Shown one piece after another: positions 24,935 through 33,214 of a DNA stretch of 37,918 nucleotides. Position 1 is the stretch's first letter. Each line of letters opens with the position of its first letter. This stretch comes from an uncultured Chloroflexota bacterium. GTDB lineage: Bacteria; Chloroflexota; Limnocylindria; Limnocylindrales; CSP1-4. The translations under genes and the position numbers were made by a program. Location of the stretch: contig CAIYHO010000010.1 in assembly GCA_903925955.1 (NCBI GenBank), positions 1 through 37,918 of the forward strand, given 5' to 3'. Below the pieces are notes generated by a model. It was given only the letters and a program-made list of their open reading frames with translations, was not told where the DNA came from and searched no databases.

Positions 24935-26077
24935 ATGTCCCTCCGCCGCCTCACCTGGACCGCCTATCTGCTGATGGCGTGTCAGGGGTACCTCATCTAC
25001 TCCGTGGGCTACATCACGCCCTATCTGCAGAGCGAACTCGGGACGCCGCCCTGGGTTGCCGCAATGCCGAGTGCCTCGCTGGCGATCGGGATGCTCATGT
25101 CCGGGTTCATCGTGAACCTTGTGGTCCGGCGGATCGGGGTTGGCGCCGCCATTCGCCTCTGGATCGTGCTGATGGCCGCGGCGGCAATACTCATGTCCAC
25201 CGCGATCTCCATCTGGCCAATCCTGGCTGGCGCCTTCCTCTTTGGCATCTCAACTGCCGGCACGCTCGTGTACGCCATCACCACGCTGGGCCACCGATCA
25301 AACGGCGTCTACCTCATGCGGGCAGTGGTGTGGTCCGTCGTCGGAGGCGTCATCGGGCCCATCGCCATCTCGACGGCTGCCCGCAGCATCGGCTGGAACT
25401 TCGGCCCGTTGCTGGCCGTGCCGCTGCTCGTGTGCCTTGTTGCCGCAACCCCCTCACCCGCAGTGCATGCCGACGCGGCCGCGCCGCACATGCGTGAGTC
25501 CGGACTGGGACGCTCGTACTGGCTCGCCTGGGCCTACCTTGCGCTGGGGATTGCCGCGGAGTTCTCGTTTGTCAGCTGGGGCGCACAGGTTGCCGTGGCG
25601 CGGGCCGGCATGGAACTGGCCGACGCCACAGCACTCGCCTCGCTGTTTGTTGTGGGTGAGGTGCTGGGCCGCCTGGCGCTGAGCGCGGGCCCAGGCGCGC
25701 GTGCCGACGCGCAGACGGTGCTCCGAGTTGGCACGATCGTGGCGCTTGTTGGCGGCGGCCTGTTGTGGGTTGCGGGCATGCCAGTCCTCGTTGGAGCGGC
25801 GATGCTGCTTGGCGGGCTTGGCATGGCGGCGCACTACCCGCTCACCGCTCGGCTCGCGGTGGCCCACGCGCAGGGGGCACCCGTCAAGGCCAGCGCCCGC
25901 CTCACGGCCGCATCGGGCATGGCCATCGGTATGGCGCCGCTGCTGCTGGGTGTGGTGGCCGGGGCGGCTGGCGTGATCAGCGCCTGGGGCCTCCTGATGG
26001 CGATGCTCGCGGCGGCCCTTGTGGTGCGCTGGGTCATCCCGCGGCCGGCAACGCAGCGGAGCCCGGTGGGGGCCTGA
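24935..26077 (+). CDS. MFS transporter (12-helix type)
   Basis: This 380-residue integral membrane protein has about twelve hydrophobic segments in two halves. The first half contains VVRRIGVGAAIRLW, a motif A-like loop, and TLGHRSNGVYLMRAVVWSVVGGVIGP. The second begins near SYWLAWAYLALGIAAEFSFVSWGA, similar to sugar or multidrug MFS proteins of the FucP/YfmO-like kind. ATG at 24935 follows GGGAG. It is an inner-membrane transporter of unknown substrate; no metabolic gene nearby suggests one. Confidence 0.85.
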   Translation: MSLRRLTWTAYLLMACQGYLIYSVGYITPYLQSELGTPPWVAAMPSASLAIGMLMSGFIVNLVVRRIGVGAAIRLWIVLMAAAAILMSTAISIWPILAGAFLFGISTAGTLVYAITTLGHRSNGVYLMRAVVWSVVGGVIGPIAISTAARSIGWNFGPLLAVPLLVCLVAATPSPAVHADAAAPHMRESGLGRSYWLAWAYLALGIAAEFSFVSWGAQVAVARAGMELADATALASLFVVGEVLGRLALSAGPGARADAQTVLRVGTIVALVGGGLLWVAGMPVLVGAAMLLGGLGMAAHYPLTARLAVAHAQGAPVKASARLTAASGMAIGMAPLLLGVVAGAAGVISAWGLLMAMLAAALVVRWVIPRPATQRSPVGA

Positions 26078-26165
26078 GCGGGGGCTGAAGCGATCGGCGG
26101 GGCATACTACCGGCTCCGCGAGGCCAGTTCAGCGGCCCCGGACAGCGCCCCGAGACAGGAACCCC

Positions 26166-26576
26166 ATGACAGCACCAGATCTGAACGCGGCCGTTGAGGC
26201 CTTCTACGACGCGCTCGACAGCGTCTTCGCCGGTGACCCAGCGCCGATGCAGGCCGTCTGGTCGCACGCCGCCGACGTCACCTGCATGGGTCCGGCTGGC
26301 GACCTGCTTGTTGGATGGGCGCCCATCGAGGCCACCTGGGTTGCGCAGGCAGCCGTTGTGGAGCGCGGGAGCGTTCGGCCGCAGGACGTCCACCTGTTCG
26401 CGTCGGGCGATCTGGGTGTCTCTGTTGGCCTTGAGCACGGATCCCTGGTGATTGGCGGGAACACCATCGTGGTCGCGGCGCGTGCCACCAACGTCTTCCG
26501 GCTTGAGCAGGGGTCCTGGCGGATGATCGGCCACCACGTGGACGGACACGCCGAGCCCAGCGGCGAGGCGTCCTGA
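26166..26576 (+). CDS. SnoaL-like / NTF2-fold protein
   Basis: This 136-residue protein matches the SnoaL-like (DUF4440-type) NTF2 fold. It has an N-terminal helix (LNAAVEAFYDALDSVFAGDPAPMQAVWSHAADVTCMGP), a central hydrophobic strand, and the C-terminal pattern RATNVFRLEQGSWRMIGHHVDG. Such proteins are small dimeric enzymes or binding proteins. Its stop overlaps the start of the cupin gene as TGATG, so the pair is translationally coupled. Ligand unknown. Confidence 0.87.
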   Translation: MTAPDLNAAVEAFYDALDSVFAGDPAPMQAVWSHAADVTCMGPAGDLLVGWAPIEATWVAQAAVVERGSVRPQDVHLFASGDLGVSVGLEHGSLVIGGNTIVVAARATNVFRLEQGSWRMIGHHVDGHAEPSGEAS

Positions 26577-27049
26577 TGTCATACGCCGGCAGCGGTGAAG
26601 CCAGCTCCATCGTGGTCGCCAACGGGTCGGCCGAGAAGATCCTGCTTGGCTCCGGGGTGGTTGCCCATCTCGTGGCTCCGGGCTCGCTCACCAATGAGCG
26701 CTTTGGCCTGTTCCGATGGGACATGCCCGCCGGATCCGGCGGACCAAAGCCGCACTTCCACCGCGCCTTCTCCGAGTCCTTCTTTGTGCTCTCGGGCGCC
26801 GTGGAGCTCTGGACAGGATCCGCGTGGAGCACCGGGACCGCGGGCGATTACCTGTATGTCCCCGAGGGCGGCATCCACGCCTTCCGCAATGACGGCGACG
26901 CCCCAGCCTCAATGCTCATCCTGTTTGCGCCCGGCGCCCCACGCGAGCGCTACTTCGAGGAGCTGGCCGAGCTTGGCCGGTCCGGCCGCCAGCTGGCGCC
27001 CGAGGAATGGACCGACCTGTACGCCCGACACGACCAGTTCATGGTCTGA
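26576..27049 (+). CDS. Cupin-domain protein
   Basis: This 157-residue single cupin has motif 1 KPHFHRAFSESFFVLSGAVEL, with HxH...E metal ligands (His, His, Glu), and motif 2 GDYLYVPEGGIHAFRND, with a terminal His. The ATG shares one base with the stop of the SnoaL-like gene. A small metal-dependent dioxygenase, isomerase or sensory role is typical. Partnership with an NTF2-fold protein suggests shared handling of one small molecule; which one is unknown. Confidence 0.9.
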   Translation: MSYAGSGEASSIVVANGSAEKILLGSGVVAHLVAPGSLTNERFGLFRWDMPAGSGGPKPHFHRAFSESFFVLSGAVELWTGSAWSTGTAGDYLYVPEGGIHAFRNDGDAPASMLILFAPGAPRERYFEELAELGRSGRQLAPEEWTDLYARHDQFMV

Positions 27050-27083
27050 GGCGGGGCATCAGGCCAGCCGCAGCGACCTCGCC

Positions 27084-28481
27084 CTACCGGGCCTCGAACG
27101 TGACCTCGGGGTACCCGGCCAGGTTTACCGTGCCGCTGTCCTTGAGGTAGTGGTCGAAGAAGGCCACCAAGTACGCGGTGTTGATGGCCATGCCCCGTTC
27201 GCCGTCGATTGGGCCCTTGAGGCCCAGTGCGGGCGCCAGCGGCGTGAGCAGGGGCAGCATCGTGAAATCGAAGTGGCCGGTGCCGGCGATGGTCAGCTTG
27301 GCGCTGTCGCCGGCGTTCGCCGCCAGCAGCTGATCCAGCTTCGCGCTGTTCGCAGGCGTTGACCACGTCTGGCTCATCATGGCGAGATAGGGCTGCGTGA
27401 GACCGCCGTCTATGACCGCCTGCGGCACGGGCCCCACCCACGGGTCCATCCCCAAGGCCGCCTTGCAGCGCGGGTCCGCGGCGCAGAACACCACGGTTGC
27501 GCCGCCGCCCGTGGAGTGCCCGTACACGCCAACGCGCGTGAGGTCCAGCTTGCCTGCGAGCGGGCTGTCGATGGCGCCCGAGTTGATGAGCGCCAGCTGG
27601 TCCAGCGTAAAGCGCAGGTCCGCAGCGTAGGTTGCCTCGAGGGCCTCGGACGCCGTCTGGAACGCCTCCTTCGACACGCCCGTTGGCAGCAGGTCTGGGT
27701 TGTTGAGGGCCACCTGCCCGTCAGCAAAGGCCGTCACCATGGCGCCGTACGGGTGGTCAACGGCCACCGCGATGTAGCCGCGACTTGCCAGCGCCTCGCT
27801 CTGGTTGAGGTTGACGTCGCGGAAGCCGTTCCAGCCGTGCGAGTAGATGACCACCGGGTACGTCCCACCGGCTGGATCAGCCTGCGCGGCGAAGTAGTCG
27901 TTGGTCTTGACGAGGCTTGCGTGGTCCAGGAAGAAGCTGGGCAGGCCCAAGTACGTGGCGATGTGGGGACCCACCACGTCCAGCCGGTCCAGCCAGGGCG
28001 CGGTGATCGAGCCCACGCCCCGCCCAACGCCGGGCAGCGCCGGGTACCAGACCTGCACCATGATCTTGCGGTTGTCGTCCGGGGCCGGCGTGTTGGGCTC
28101 GGGGCGCGAGGTGTCGGTCCACTGGAAGGTCACCGTGCCGGTCTTGTCGGGGCCGCCGGGCGCCGGCAGATGCGGGACCGGGAACAGGACCGGCGGGGCG
28201 CTGAGCAGAAGGACCGCCACGATGCCGGCGACGGGGCCAGCCCATCGACGCCAGCCCTTGGCGGGTGTCGTCCCGCCGCGGAGCAGCCGCGCTGCGTTCA
28301 GCACGGCAAGCAGCAGCACCACCACGTAGAGCGGCACCATCTGCCAGCGATAGCCCTCCGTGGCCAGATGGGCGGCAACAACCGCCAGACCGGCCAGCGG
28401 CAGCCAGGATCGCCATCGGAAGGCGGGCGCAATCGTGTACGCCGCCAAGACCGCGACGATCAGCCATTCAAGGGTTCTCAC
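27084..28481 (-). CDS. Membrane-anchored alpha/beta hydrolase of the PAF-acetylhydrolase/dienelactone hydrolase type
   Basis: This protein has about 465 residues. Four hydrophobic segments in the first 100 residues anchor it in the membrane. The catalytic domain resembles platelet-activating-factor acetylhydrolase: VVIYSHGWNGF oxyanion loop, nucleophile Ser323 in GHSTGG, acid Asp346 in GMDPW and His403 in GTGHFDF. These enzymes cleave short acyl esters or oxidised phospholipids. The GTG at 28481 is assigned because the sequence before it is non-hydrophobic and Arg/Pro-rich; a different start is possible. It lies on the same strand as the cytochrome operon but 163 bp away with repeats between them. 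Confidence 0.86.
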   Translation of the reverse strand: MRTLEWLIVAVLAAYTIAPAFRWRSWLPLAGLAVVAAHLATEGYRWQMVPLYVVVLLLAVLNAARLLRGGTTPAKGWRRWAGPVAGIVAVLLLSAPPVLFPVPHLPAPGGPDKTGTVTFQWTDTSRPEPNTPAPDDNRKIMVQVWYPALPGVGRGVGSITAPWLDRLDVVGPHIATYLGLPSFFLDHASLVKTNDYFAAQADPAGGTYPVVIYSHGWNGFRDVNLNQSEALASRGYIAVAVDHPYGAMVTAFADGQVALNNPDLLPTGVSKEAFQTASEALEATYAADLRFTLDQLALINSGAIDSPLAGKLDLTRVGVYGHSTGGGATVVFCAADPRCKAALGMDPWVGPVPQAVIDGGLTQPYLAMMSQTWSTPANSAKLDQLLAANAGDSAKLTIAGTGHFDFTMLPLLTPLAPALGLKGPIDGERGMAINTAYLVAFFDHYLKDSGTVNLAGYPEVTFEAR

Positions 28482-28573
28482 GGCGCCATCTTGGGGTGGC
28501 CGCGCGGATCGTGCTGGCAGGACCTCCCATCGGCCCCCGCCTATGCGCCCTGAGCCCGCGCCCGGCGCCGTGC

Positions 28574-28621
28574 GCCAAACCGCCCGGTCGCCAAACCGCC
28601 CGGTCGGCAAACCGCCCGGTC
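28574..28621. repeat. Three 16-bp tandem repeats
   Basis: GCCAAACCGCCCGGTC occurs twice exactly (28574-28589, 28590-28605) and once with one mismatch (28606-28621). They lie just downstream of the 27-heme cytochrome gene on the minus strand. A palindrome CTCAGCTGAG (about 28631-28640) follows. No coding role. Confidence 0.85.
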
Positions 28622-28644
28622 GGCCGCCTAGCTCAGCTGAGGCG

Positions 28645-30654
28645 CTAGCCCTTCGGGTGGCACTTGGCGCACGTGGTGAGCGAGAAGCTCTTCACCCCCG
28701 AGTGCGTGGACGTCATCGACTTGTTGGAGTGGCACTTGGCGCACGTGTAGACCGGGGGCGCTGCCGCGTGGCACGTTGCGCAAACGCCGCCAGCACCCTT
28801 GTGGTTCATCGGGAAGGCGTGGGCACCGTTGTAGGTGGCCGGCAGCCAGGCCTTGGTGGTGTGGCACGACGCGCAGGCGGTGCCGTACGAGGCGGTGTGC
28901 GACGCGGGCTTTGTGTGGCACGAGGCGCAGGCGGTCGGGGTGCCCTTGTAGACGTTGCCCGCGTGGCACTTCGTGCAGGTCACGCCCACGTGGGCGCCGG
29001 TGAGCGGGAAGGCCGCCTTGCTGTGGTTGAACGTGGCGGGGAGCCATGCCTTGGTGGTGTGACACGACGCACAGGCCGTGCCGTACGCGGCGCCGTGCGA
29101 GGCGGGCTTGGTGTGGCAGCCGGCGCACGTGGTAGGCGCGCCCTTGGTCACGCCGCCCGGGTGGCACTTGAGACACGTGGCGCCAAGGTGAGCGCCGGTG
29201 AGCTTGTAGACCTTGCTGTGGTTGAACGTGGCGGGCTTCCACGCCTTGGTGGTGTGGCAGGACGCGCACGCTGAGCCGTAGGCGCTGGTATGGGAGGCGG
29301 GCTTGGTGTGGCAGGAGGCGCAGACCGTGGGCGCGCTTGCGAAGGAGCCGGCCGTGTGGCACTTCTGGCAGGTCACGCCGATGTGGGCGCCCGACAGCGG
29401 GAACGCTGACTTGCCGTGGTTGAACGTGGCGGGCTTCCAGGCCACGGTGGTGTGGCAGGAGGCGCACGCGCCACCCATCACGCCGCTGTGCGTCACGGGC
29501 TTGGCGCTCGCGTGGCAGGACTCGCAGGTTGCCGATGTGCCCTTGAAGGCGCTGCCCGCATGGCAGGCCTCGCAGCTGGGGCCGGCATGCGCGCCGGTCA
29601 GCGAGAAGCCGGTGACGGCGTGGTCAAACGTGGCGGGCTTCCAGCCCTTCTCGGTGTGGCAGGAGGCGCAGTCGGTGCCGAGCTTGCCCGCGTGGGGATC
29701 GTCCTTCGCATGACAGCTGGCGCACGTGGTGCCCAGGCCCGTCCACTTCGCCTGCGTGTGGCAGGACTCACAGGCCGCCGCCGTGTGCTTGCCCACAAGT
29801 GCAAAGCGCGTCCGGCTGTGGTCGATGGTGGCAGCGGTCCAGGCGTCCGTCGTGTGGCACTCGGCGCAGGTGGTGCCCAACCGGCCCTCGTGGACATCCT
29901 TGGCCTGATGGCACGCCACGCACTCGGTGGCCGTGGCCTTGAGCGCCGCGGTCGTGGTCTGGCCCGCGTGGCAGCCGATGCACAGCGCGCTTGTGTGGGC
30001 GCCGGTCAGCTCGTAGCTGGCATGGGTGCCGGCATGGGTAAAGGACTTGCCGGTTGTCTCCTTGCCGTCGTGGCAGTTCAGGCACTCCGTCCCAAACGCC
30101 TCCATGTGCGCCGGCATGAACGTGGTGTCACGCGCCTGGTGGCAGGAGATGCAGTCCGGCTTGGTGTAGGCCGCGGACGGCTCCGAGTGGCAATCCCGGC
30201 AGCTCAGCGCACCGGTGGTGCTGGCGTGCTGGTGCGACGCAAGCGAGAACCCGGTCTCCTCGTGCGGGAAGACGTCCGGGTTGGCAAGCGTCAGCGACGC
30301 CGATGCGCCCTGGTGCTCCGTGTGGCATGTGCGGCAGTTGTCGGCTGTGGCGGCGAGACGTCCGTGGAGGCCGGTCCTGGTCTCAATCGTGGCGGCAACG
30401 TCTGTGTGGCAGGCCAAGCACAGGGCGCCCATGCCCTTGGAGGAGCCCACCGAAGCGTGGCAGGCCTCGCACCGCGTCGCCAGCTCAGCGTGGGAGGAGA
30501 CCCCGCCCGCAACGCCACCGTGCGCCACGCGGCTAAGCTCGCCCGGGCTGAACATGCCGTTGCCGGAGGCAGCTCCGGCGCCCACAACCGCCAGCACAGC
30601 GACGGCCACGGCCGCCAGCGCGGAGAATGTGAAACAGCCAAGCGGTCGACGCAT
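28645..30654 (-). CDS. Secreted multiheme cytochrome c with 27 CxxCH motifs
   Basis: This 669-residue protein has an N-terminal signal peptide (hydrophobic stretch about 8-30). I count 27 CxxCH heme-binding motifs, from Cys62 to the extreme C-terminus (CAKCHPKG), a heme about every 25 residues. From about residue 330 on it is built of repeats of 65-68 residues with three hemes each, of the form GAHxGxxCxKCH, CASCHTKPASH, ACASCHTTKAWxPATFNH. The N-terminal part is less regular (EHQGAS, HEETGFSLASHQH). His residues outside the motifs (FNH, GAH, SH) are probable distal ligands, implying bis-His hemes. It is exported and matured by cytochrome c biogenesis proteins, none of which are nearby. ATG at 30654 is placed well after GAGGGGGAG. 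It is the last gene of the four-gene redox operon. Confidence 0.95.
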   Translation of the reverse strand: MRRPLGCFTFSALAAVAVAVLAVVGAGAASGNGMFSPGELSRVAHGGVAGGVSSHAELATRCEACHASVGSSKGMGALCLACHTDVAATIETRTGLHGRLAATADNCRTCHTEHQGASASLTLANPDVFPHEETGFSLASHQHASTTGALSCRDCHSEPSAAYTKPDCISCHQARDTTFMPAHMEAFGTECLNCHDGKETTGKSFTHAGTHASYELTGAHTSALCIGCHAGQTTTAALKATATECVACHQAKDVHEGRLGTTCAECHTTDAWTAATIDHSRTRFALVGKHTAAACESCHTQAKWTGLGTTCASCHAKDDPHAGKLGTDCASCHTEKGWKPATFDHAVTGFSLTGAHAGPSCEACHAGSAFKGTSATCESCHASAKPVTHSGVMGGACASCHTTVAWKPATFNHGKSAFPLSGAHIGVTCQKCHTAGSFASAPTVCASCHTKPASHTSAYGSACASCHTTKAWKPATFNHSKVYKLTGAHLGATCLKCHPGGVTKGAPTTCAGCHTKPASHGAAYGTACASCHTTKAWLPATFNHSKAAFPLTGAHVGVTCTKCHAGNVYKGTPTACASCHTKPASHTASYGTACASCHTTKAWLPATYNGAHAFPMNHKGAGGVCATCHAAAPPVYTCAKCHSNKSMTSTHSGVKSFSLTTCAKCHPKG

Positions 30655-30663
30655 CACTCCCCC

Positions 30664-31302
30664 TCAGCGCAGCAGGGTGGCGTAGTAGACGGCCGCACCG
30701 ATGTGCGTAAACGCAAGCACAAACAGCGCCATGCCCAATGGGACATGGACTGCGTGCCACGTTGCCATTCCGCGCCGGGCCCAGCGCAGCGCCCCCATCT
30801 GGCGCTCAAGCTCGCGCATCCTGGCGGTTGCCTGCTTGGTGGCAGCGGCGCCCGCGGCGCCTTCGCGCGCTGCGTCAAGCTGGCGCGCCAACTCCTGGGC
30901 CTCAAGGATCACGCCGTCCACGGTGCGCGGCACGGCCGTGTAGATGTACCGGCCAACGAAACCGCTTGCCACAACAATCAGCGTCATCACGGTGAGGGCG
31001 CCGGCCAACCCACGGAAGCTGCCCGCTGCGTGGAGGACCACCAGCGACGAGCCCACGATGCCCGTGAAGATGTGAAACCCCAGCCAGGCGCGCATGCTGC
31101 CGCGCGGCCGGTGCATCGCGCGCTTGCGCAGCGAGTAGAGGGTTTCGGTCATGAGCATCATCAGGAAGCCAATGATCCCGAGGGCGTGGCCCACCAGACC
31201 GCTTGCCGCAGGCGTGCCAGCGGTCTGCACGTAGCCCGCGTACAGCCCAACGACGGCCGCCACCGTCACCAGGGCAAGCACCAGCCCGTCAGGCCGGCGC
31301 AA
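30664..31302 (-). CDS. Cytochrome b-like five-helix membrane protein
   Basis: This 212-residue protein has five hydrophobic helices. His77 and His91 in helix 3 (FHIFTG, VLHAAG) and His183/186 and His200 in helix 5 (TWHAVHVPLG, FTHIG) are spaced 14 to 17 apart, like the two-heme ligand sets of cytochromes b. A charged, coiled-coil-like loop (about 130-175) separates helices 4 and 5. It could carry electrons across the membrane from the cytoplasmic FAD/ferredoxin partners to the secreted cytochrome. The start is TTG at 31302 with GAGAGGA about nine bases upstream, overlapping the oxidoreductase gene by 14 bp; its stop is 9 bp from the cytochrome start. Heme binding is inferred. Confidence 0.8.
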   Translation of the reverse strand: MRRPDGLVLALVTVAAVVGLYAGYVQTAGTPAASGLVGHALGIIGFLMMLMTETLYSLRKRAMHRPRGSMRAWLGFHIFTGIVGSSLVVLHAAGSFRGLAGALTVMTLIVVASGFVGRYIYTAVPRTVDGVILEAQELARQLDAAREGAAGAAATKQATARMRELERQMGALRWARRGMATWHAVHVPLGMALFVLAFTHIGAAVYYATLLR

Positions 31303-32608
31303 GGGAACCGGTCCTCTCGATCAGCGCGGCCAGGCCTTGGCGCAGCTCGCCTGGGCCCGCAACCAGCCGGTCACGCACCCAGCCGATGTCCACGCGCTCG
31401 CGGATGATGTGCTGCAGCGGGCGCGAGAAGGCCTGGTCGCCCATCACCACGGCCCCGACAATCCGGTCCTCGCCCACCACAAGCCGCAGGTGGTCGGCGC
31501 CGCGGTCCGCCACCACGGCAAACGCGTCCAGCTGCTCGCGCCACGCCTGGCTGTCGCCGCGCGACAGGGTTAGGAGGTCCGCCTCGCTCCGGCCCGTGCC
31601 AACCGCGCCGATGAGCGTGGTGGTCACGCCGCCAATCTTGGTGACGTTGAACGGCGCCGGGCGCCGGTAGTGCTCCTGGGCGCCTGCCATGTTGGCCCCG
31701 GCGATGCGCCCGTGCTCCATGGCCACGGACCAGAGCGCCTCAAGGCCGCGCTTGCCGGTCTTTGGATCCAGCATCTCGGCCACGTCGCCGGCGGCGAAGA
31801 TGTCGGGGTCGCTGGTGTTGAACGCGGTGTCGGTCCAGATGCCCTTGCCGGTGTCCATGCCAGCCGCCTGCGCAAGCTCGATGCGCGGCTGCGTGCCAAT
31901 GGCCACCGCGAGGATGTCGCACGGCACCTGCTCGGCGGTGTTCATCTCCACGGCAATCACCTTGCCGCGGTGTCCGATGACGCGGCCCACCTCCACCTCG
32001 CGATGGAGGCGGATGCCGTCCTCCACAAGACGCTCCTCAACCACCGCCGACTCGTGCGCGTCAAGAACGCTGCCCCAGTAGCGGTCGCCCCGCATCAGGT
32101 AGTGCGTCTCAACGCCGCGCGCCGCGAGGCCCTCGGCCAGCTCCAGCGCGGTGATGCCGCCGCCCACAACGCACGCGCGCTTGGCGGACCGGGTCATGCG
32201 GATGATCGCCCGCGTGTCGTCCAGGCTGTCAAACGTCGTGACGCCTTCAAGCTCCATGCCGGGGGTGGGCGGGCGCACCGCTCGGGCGCCAACCGCAAGC
32301 AGCAGCCGGTCGTAGGGGAGCACCTGGCCATCGGTCAGCACCAGCCGGTGTGCGTCGCGCTCAATCCGATGGGCAACGCCAACAGTGCGGGTGACGCCAA
32401 GGCGGCGGTAGTCGGCGTCCGGACGGGAGAAGAGGCTGGACTCCGGGATGGAGCCCGTCAGCAGATAGGCGAGACCCGGGCGCGAGTAGAACGGGTGGTT
32501 CTCGCCGCCCACGATGCGGATGTCGGCGGTGGCGTCGTCGCGCCGGATTGACTCGGCGGCCGTGAGCCCTGCTGGCCCATTGCCCACGATGACGTACTTG
32601 CGGGGCAT
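31289..32608 (-). CDS. FAD/NAD(P)-dependent oxidoreductase (rubredoxin-reductase / NirB-N-terminal type)
   Basis: This protein has about 439 residues. An FAD Rossmann motif VIVGNGPAGLTAAESIRR opens it; an NAD(P) motif CVVGGGITALELAEGLAARG lies in the middle; DIFAAGDVAE completes the FAD site. It is a pyridine nucleotide-disulfide oxidoreductase-like flavoprotein without the CxxxxC redox pair, so it transfers electrons between NAD(P)H and a one-electron carrier. The ferredoxin gene ends one base before this ATG (TGACATG), a GTG at 32620 is the alternative start, and the membrane cytochrome overlaps its 3' end. The most likely partner is therefore the adjacent ferredoxin and then the membrane cytochrome. 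Confidence 0.9.
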   Translation of the reverse strand: MPRKYVIVGNGPAGLTAAESIRRDDATADIRIVGGENHPFYSRPGLAYLLTGSIPESSLFSRPDADYRRLGVTRTVGVAHRIERDAHRLVLTDGQVLPYDRLLLAVGARAVRPPTPGMELEGVTTFDSLDDTRAIIRMTRSAKRACVVGGGITALELAEGLAARGVETHYLMRGDRYWGSVLDAHESAVVEERLVEDGIRLHREVEVGRVIGHRGKVIAVEMNTAEQVPCDILAVAIGTQPRIELAQAAGMDTGKGIWTDTAFNTSDPDIFAAGDVAEMLDPKTGKRGLEALWSVAMEHGRIAGANMAGAQEHYRRPAPFNVTKIGGVTTTLIGAVGTGRSEADLLTLSRGDSQAWREQLDAFAVVADRGADHLRLVVGEDRIVGAVVMGDQAFSRPLQHIIRERVDIGWVRDRLVAGPGELRQGLAALIERTGSLAPA

Positions 32609-32609
32609 G

Positions 32610-32879
32610 TCAGTTGCCACGCGTGGTGGTCAGGAACACCGGAGACACCTCGAAGCGGAGTACGCCGCGAGGGCACCGGGCGACACATTCGCCGCAGGTG
32701 AGGCAGCCGCTGCTGGAGATCTGCAGACCCTGGCGAACCCGGCCGCGCACGTCCACGCCCAGCGGGCAGTTGTAGGTGCAGGTGCCGCACTCAACGCAGC
32801 GGACGGGCTCCGCCACGATCATTGCTGAGACCATGGCTCGCCGCTTGAGCTTGTCGCGGTGGAGGAGTCCCAGGGCCAA
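32610..32879 (-). CDS. 2[4Fe-4S] ferredoxin-like protein
   Basis: This 89-residue protein holds two cluster motifs, CVECGTCTYNCP and CLTCGECVARCP, with 26 residues between them: two [4Fe-4S] clusters in an HdrC/polyferredoxin-like spacing. The start assigned is TTG at 32879, seven bases after GGAG, giving an N-terminal ALGLLHRDKLKRRAM segment; ATG at 32834 (about 74 residues) is the alternative with weaker ribosome-site support. It is first in the redox operon and should shuttle electrons to the FAD oxidoreductase. Confidence 0.88.
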   Translation of the reverse strand: MALGLLHRDKLKRRAMVSAMIVAEPVRCVECGTCTYNCPLGVDVRGRVRQGLQISSSGCLTCGECVARCPRGVLRFEVSPVFLTTTRGN

Positions 32880-33214
32880 GATGCGTCTCCAAGAAATGCA
32901 AAACCCGGGCCGGACAAGCCCGAGCTGTTTGCGGTTTGGGATGAGAGCCTGCGGGGGGACGCCTGCCGGCTTGTTTGATCCCAATCTTTGCGATCTGCCC
33001 CTGTGAGGCATCTCGCACCTAAAGAGTGTCAGGAACCGTGGCTGACAACTACTGGGCTGATGGTCATGGGCGGATCGTCAGGTCCCGTCAGGCACCCCGG
33101 ACCAACGTCGGCGCGCCGTTGGGGGGGTCGTCGTCGCGGCCACGCACGACCCGATCGGGCGGCGTGGGCCGTCCGGCATATCGCCTGTCAGCGGCGAGCG
33201 AATACTGTGGGAGG
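32880..33214. other. Divergent intergenic region between the redox operon and the DUF3267-like gene
   Basis: Holds the promoters of both directions but no clear hexamers were found. No gene or strong hairpin is seen. It is less GC-rich around 32880-33000 than its surroundings, as expected for a promoter. Confidence 0.35.

Noticed and set aside
28860-29640. Regularly spaced DNA repeats that might suggest a CRISPR array
   Set aside because: The repeats are in-frame codons of three-heme modules inside the cytochrome gene, with imperfect units of about 200 bp and no cas genes.
29416-31407. A 663-codon plus-strand frame opposite the multiheme cytochrome
   Set aside because: It is antisense to 27 CxxCH motifs and has repetitive Arg/Gly/Val composition.
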